DNA of 9,309 bases, taken from the NCBI GenBank assembly GCA_035711465.1, contig DASTCC010000414.1, forward strand, positions 1 to 9,309, read 5' to 3'. Positions 6,983 to 9,309 of the stretch are shown here, in pieces. Within the stretch, counting starts at the first letter, position 1. Each line of letters opens with the position of its first letter. This DNA comes from DASTCC01 sp035711465 (lineage in GTDB: Bacteria > Acidobacteriota > Vicinamibacteria > Vicinamibacterales > SCN-69-37). The position numbers were made by a program, and so were the translations under genes. Below the pieces are notes generated by a model, which was not told where the DNA came from, made no database searches, and worked only from the letters and a program-made list of their open reading frames with translations.

Positions 6983-7014
6983 GGAGCGCGTTCAAGGAAG
7001 TCTCGCTCCGCGCT
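6983..7014. terminator. Candidate hairpin between convergent genes
   Basis: GGAGCG at 6983-6988 can pair with CGCTCC at 7004-7009; alternatively AGCGCG at 6985-6990 can pair with CGCGCT at 7009-7014. The position, within a 44-base gap between two convergent stop codons, suits a bidirectional terminator. There is no T-run and the loops are long, so the assignment is weak. Confidence 0.25.
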
Positions 7015-7023
7015 GGATGCACT

Positions 7024-7413
7024 CTAAAGAATCCGCAGCGGCGATTGATCGGATCCGGTTCGCGCGAGCTCCATTATCAGCATCGAGAGGCCGAAACCGA
7101 CGAACGTCAGCAGGATCACTGCGACGACCGGACCAGCCAGTCCGCGAATGCGCAGGCCGGGAACTGCGACTGCTGCGATGAGTAACCCGATCAGGCTGAC
7201 GGCCCCGCTGAAGGCGATCGACCGCCACAGCTGATCGGGTGACGGATGCAGGACGAACGGGCCGGCCATCGTCGCGCCGAATCCAACGAGGCTGATCACG
7301 ACCGCACCGTAGAACGCCGAGGCCCAGTCGTCGACCTCGAGGCTGACGAGCGACGCAGACACCGCCTTGAGCACGACCGTCGCGAGCAGCAGTTCCAGCG
7401 GCAGTCCGAACAT
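7024..7413 (-). CDS. Small four-helix membrane protein, holin-4/YvlD-like layout
   Basis: This 129-residue, highly hydrophobic protein has predicted transmembrane helices at about 6-25, 31-54, 66-85 and 93-114, followed by a short polar tail. It is built as two similar halves: V-S-A-S-L-V-S-L-E-V-D-D-W-A then V-V-I-S-L-V-G-F-G, against A-A-V-A-V-P-G-L-R-I-R-G-L-A then V-I-L-L-T-F-V-G-F-G. The pattern of two helix pairs with a 'P-G-L-R-I' turn resembles the small inner-membrane 'phage holin family 4 / YvlD' proteins, which are mostly chromosomal and not lysis proteins. I do not recognise it with certainty and assign no function. It is a real gene rather than a shadow because its hydrophobic segmentation is regular and it fills the gap between two plus-strand genes. 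Its promoter would face the helicase promoter. On the minus strand a TAGCCT hexamer (7428-7423) lies 9 bases before the ATG, and there is no Shine-Dalgarno. Confidence 0.7.
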   Translation of the reverse strand: MFGLPLELLLATVVLKAVSASLVSLEVDDWASAFYGAVVISLVGFGATMAGPFVLHPSPDQLWRSIAFSGAVSLIGLLIAAVAVPGLRIRGLAGPVVAVILLTFVGFGLSMLIMELARTGSDQSPLRIL

Positions 7414-7480
7414 CGCCCGAGCAGGCTAGCACCAACCAGGCGCACCATCGCGACACGATCGGGAGAGATCGCACCTGATC

Positions 7481-7623
7481 ATCGACAATCGGGGATTGGA
7501 AATCGCCGAATCGCCGATCCGGGAGTCGGCCAATCGCGGAGTCGAAGCTCCGCCAGTCGATTACCAGATTCCCCGATTGCCCGATCGGCGATTCCCCGAT
7601 TGCCAGAACTCCCGATTATCGAT
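7481..7623. repeat. 143-bp imperfect inverted repeat with 7-8 base internal period
   Basis: The left arm (7481-7541) and right arm (7548-7623) fold back on each other. In my hand alignment 51 of the 61 left-arm bases pair, with a 12-base right-arm bulge near the loop. The longest perfect block is GAATCGCCGATC at 7508-7519, matched by its reverse complement at 7583-7594. The apex is GCGGAG (7536-7541), loop TCGAAG, CTCCGC (7548-7553). Within each arm an AATCG/GATT core recurs every 7-8 bases (right-arm positions 7567, 7575, 7583, 7590, 7598, 7606, 7614, 7621). I see no target-site duplication or transposase. Confidence 0.8.
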
Positions 7624-7642
7624 TCTGAAACCGTTTCGCCTC

Positions 7643-7671
7643 TTGATCGCCCCGCCGAGCGGCGGTACGAT
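7643..7671 (+). promoter_or_regulatory. Candidate sigma-70-type promoter of the helicase
   Basis: TTGATC (7643-7648) and TACGAT (7666-7671) are separated by exactly 17 bases, and each matches four of six consensus positions. The -10 lies 8 bases before the ATG at 7680, so transcription would begin at or within a few bases of the start codon. No Shine-Dalgarno is present. It starts 20 bases after the end of the inverted repeat. Confidence 0.5.
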
Positions 7672-7679
7672 CGGCCGCC

Positions 7680-9309
7680 ATGTCCGCTCTGCCCGCGCTG
7701 ACCGGCGACAAGGACCAGTCACTCGCCACGGTGCTGGCGCGCCTGCAGGCGGCCCACGAGGCGGCGCGGAGCGCCGGCGACGACGACCCGCACGTCACCG
7801 CGGTTCGAAAGCTCGAGGCGGTCGCCGCCCGCTACGCGCCTTTCCCGACGTCCCTGGATCCACGGCTGCAGGAGGCACTCCGGGCGCGCGGTATCGCGCA
7901 GCTCTACTCGCATCAGGCCGAGTCGATCGCCCACACGCTGGCCGGGCGGAACGTCGTCATCGTCACGCCGACCGCGTCGGGCAAGACGCTCTGCTACAAC
8001 GCGCCGATCCTGCAAGGCATTCTTTCCGACCTGTCGTCGCGGGCGCTGTATCTCTTCCCGACCAAGGCGCTCGCGCAGGATCAGCTCGCCGAGCTCCATC
8101 AGATGGCGACGCTCGTCGGCGAGCAGGGCGGCGGCGACATCGGCGTCTTCACCTACGACGGCGACACGCCTCAGGACGCGCGGCGCGCGATTCGCGGGCG
8201 CGCGCACGTCGTGCTCAGCAACCCCGACATGGTGCACTCGGGGATCCTGCCGCACCATCCGCGCTGGGCGAAGCTCTTCGAGAATCTCAGGTACGTCGTC
8301 ATCGACGAGTTGCACGCCTATCGCGGCGTCTTCGGCAGCCACCTCGCGAACATCCTGCGGCGGCTGCAGCGCGTGTGCCGGCACTACGGGTCCGCCCCGA
8401 CGTTCATCTGCTCGTCGGCGACGATTGCCAACCCGCGCGAGCTGGCTGAGCGCCTGACGGGGGAGTCGTTCGAGATCGTCGACCAGAGCGGTGCGCCTCG
8501 AGGCGAGAAGTACTTCCTGTTCGTCAATCCGCCGGTCGTCAACCCGCAGCTCGGCATCCGGCGGTCGTACCTGGCGGAGACCCGCCGCGTCGCCATCGAG
8601 TTCCTCAAGCGCGGCCTGCAGCTCATCGTCTTCGCGCAGAGCCGGCTCTCGACCGAGCTGCTGACGACGTATCTGAAGGACGCGTTCCAGGGCCCGCCGG
8701 GCGCGGCGGATGTGATCCGCGGCTATCGCGGCGGCTATCTGCCGCTGCGGCGCCGCGAGATCGAGCGCGGCCTGCGCGACGGCGACGTCCGCTGCGTCGT
8801 CTCGACCAACGCGCTCGAGCTCGGCATCGACATCGGTGCGCTCGACGTCGCGGTGATGGCCGGGTATCCGGGCACGATCGCGGCGACGTGGCAGCGCGCC
8901 GGCCGGGCGGGACGCCGCGCCGGCCGGTCGGCGGCGGTGTTCGTCGCTTCGAGCGCGCCGATCGATCAGTTCGTCGTCAGGAATCCGGACTACTTCTTCG
9001 GCGCGTCACCGGAGCACGCGCTCGTCAACCCGGACAACCTGCACATCCTGCTCGATCACGTGAAGTGCGCGGCGTTCGAGCTCCCGTTCAAGTCGGACGA
9101 GCAGTTCGGCACGATCAACGTGCAGGAGATTCTGTCGGTGCTGGCCGAAGAGGGTTTCGTCCATCAGACCGACGGGCTCTGGCAGTGGACCCAGGAGTCC
9201 TATCCGGCCGACGCCGTCAGCCTGCGCTCGGTGACGTCGGACAACTTCGTCGTCGTCGATCTCACGGACGGCGAGCGCGTCATCGGCGAGACCGATTTCA
9301 CCAGCGGGC
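7680..9309 (+). CDS. DEAD/DEAH-box ATP-dependent helicase, YprA/MrfA/Hrq1-like (3' end outside window)
   Basis: The frame is open from ATG 7680 to the window end, giving 543 codons with no stop, so the C-terminus is missing. Superfamily 2 motifs are all present in order: Walker A T-P-T-A-S-G-K-T with Lys102; motif Ia F-P-T-K-A-L-A-Q-D-Q near 122-131; motif II D209-E-L-H212; motif III S245-S-A-T248; motif V S375-T-N-A-L-E-L-G-I-D384; and motif VI Q405-R-A-G-R-A-G-R412. The DELH box, 'TNALELGIDIG' and the following G-x-x-G-x-x-A-A-T-W-Q-R-A-G-R are characteristic of the group containing B. subtilis MrfA (YprA) and fungal Hrq1, 3'-5' DNA helicases linked to mitomycin-type lesion and crosslink repair. 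Those proteins end with a DUF1998 zinc-binding domain carrying four cysteines, expected here beyond 9309. Residues 1-60 form a helical N-terminal extension. The function is inferred from the family; RecQ and Lhr are less likely from motif wording. Confidence 0.9.
   Translation, partial: MSALPALTGDKDQSLATVLARLQAAHEAARSAGDDDPHVTAVRKLEAVAARYAPFPTSLDPRLQEALRARGIAQLYSHQAESIAHTLAGRNVVIVTPTASGKTLCYNAPILQGILSDLSSRALYLFPTKALAQDQLAELHQMATLVGEQGGGDIGVFTYDGDTPQDARRAIRGRAHVVLSNPDMVHSGILPHHPRWAKLFENLRYVVIDELHAYRGVFGSHLANILRRLQRVCRHYGSAPTFICSSATIANPRELAERLTGESFEIVDQSGAPRGEKYFLFVNPPVVNPQLGIRRSYLAETRRVAIEFLKRGLQLIVFAQSRLSTELLTTYLKDAFQGPPGAADVIRGYRGGYLPLRRREIERGLRDGDVRCVVSTNALELGIDIGALDVAVMAGYPGTIAATWQRAGRAGRRAGRSAAVFVASSAPIDQFVVRNPDYFFGASPEHALVNPDNLHILLDHVKCAAFELPFKSDEQFGTINVQEILSVLAEEGFVHQTDGLWQWTQESYPADAVSLRSVTSDNFVVVDLTDGERVIGETDFTSG

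Larger units (their letters stand above)
7414..7679. other. Divergent intergenic region
   Basis: This 266-base region separates the minus-strand membrane protein gene from the helicase gene. It contains the 143-bp inverted repeat at 7481-7623 and the candidate helicase promoter at 7643-7671. No convincing coding sequence lies inside it; a plus-strand frame crossing it reads as low-complexity Arg/Pro/Ser. Confidence 0.7.

Noticed and set aside
5728..7185. A 485-codon plus-strand frame over the symporter
   Set aside because: Composition is Arg/Asp/His-rich with no hydrophobic helices, whereas the overlapped frame encodes a clear AGCS transporter.
7481..7623. Insertion sequence or MITE interpretation of the inverted repeat
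   Set aside because: No transposase frame and no target-site duplication are visible at its edges, so only the inverted repeat itself is annotated.
7246..7701. A 151-codon plus-strand frame covering the inverted repeat, and a 160-codon minus frame at 6992-7474
   Set aside because: The repeat-derived part reads as a periodic R-L-P/I-P pattern, and neither has a domain. The 7024-7413 minus frame has the better membrane-protein pattern.
7496..8449. A 317-codon plus-strand frame overlapping the helicase N-terminus
   Set aside because: The helicase frame from 7680 contains ordered motifs I, Ia, II and III. This one is Arg/Ala-rich and crosses the inverted repeat.

Overview
The window is high-GC bacterial DNA with closely packed genes. 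The best clue to its origin is the first gene pair: a short PadR-type regulator followed by a long permease with two FtsX/MacB-type halves. This is the 'acidobacterial duplicated orphan permease' (ADOP) arrangement. Together with the GC-rich codon use it points to Acidobacteriota, probably a Vicinamibacteria-like soil lineage. That placement is inferred from gene content; no marker gene is present.

Layout: (1) 56-2979, a PadR regulator and ADOP permease separated by 2 bases, with a Shine-Dalgarno for the permease inside the regulator's last codons. (2) 2980-3100, a spacer made largely of a GC-rich heptamer tandem array and a 12-bp palindrome. (3) 3101-5533, a probable three-gene operon (gaps of 14 and 13 bases): alpha/beta hydrolase, exported DUF547 protein, short-chain dehydrogenase/reductase. 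(4) 5534-5650, a spacer that keeps a 7-base register for about 13 units while the unit sequence changes. (5) 5651-6979, a sodium:alanine/glycine (AGCS) symporter. (6) 7413-7024 on the minus strand, a small four-helix membrane protein, convergent with the symporter. (7) 7414-7679, a divergent intergenic region dominated by a 143-bp imperfect inverted repeat and a good candidate promoter. (8) 7680 to the right edge, the first 543 codons of a DEAD/DEAH-box helicase resembling the YprA/MrfA/Hrq1 group.

The genes are mostly ordinary housekeeping or accessory functions (transport, small-molecule enzymes, DNA repair) and do not form one obvious pathway. I see no defence system, phage, insertion sequence, CRISPR, tRNA or rRNA. 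The unusual material is between genes: each of the three spacers of about 100 bases or more carries a short tandem repeat with a 7-8 base period, placed upstream of the first gene of a transcription unit. In addition, several unit-leading genes lack a Shine-Dalgarno and have a TANNNT hexamer 6-12 bases before the start codon, which suggests leaderless or very short-leader transcripts.
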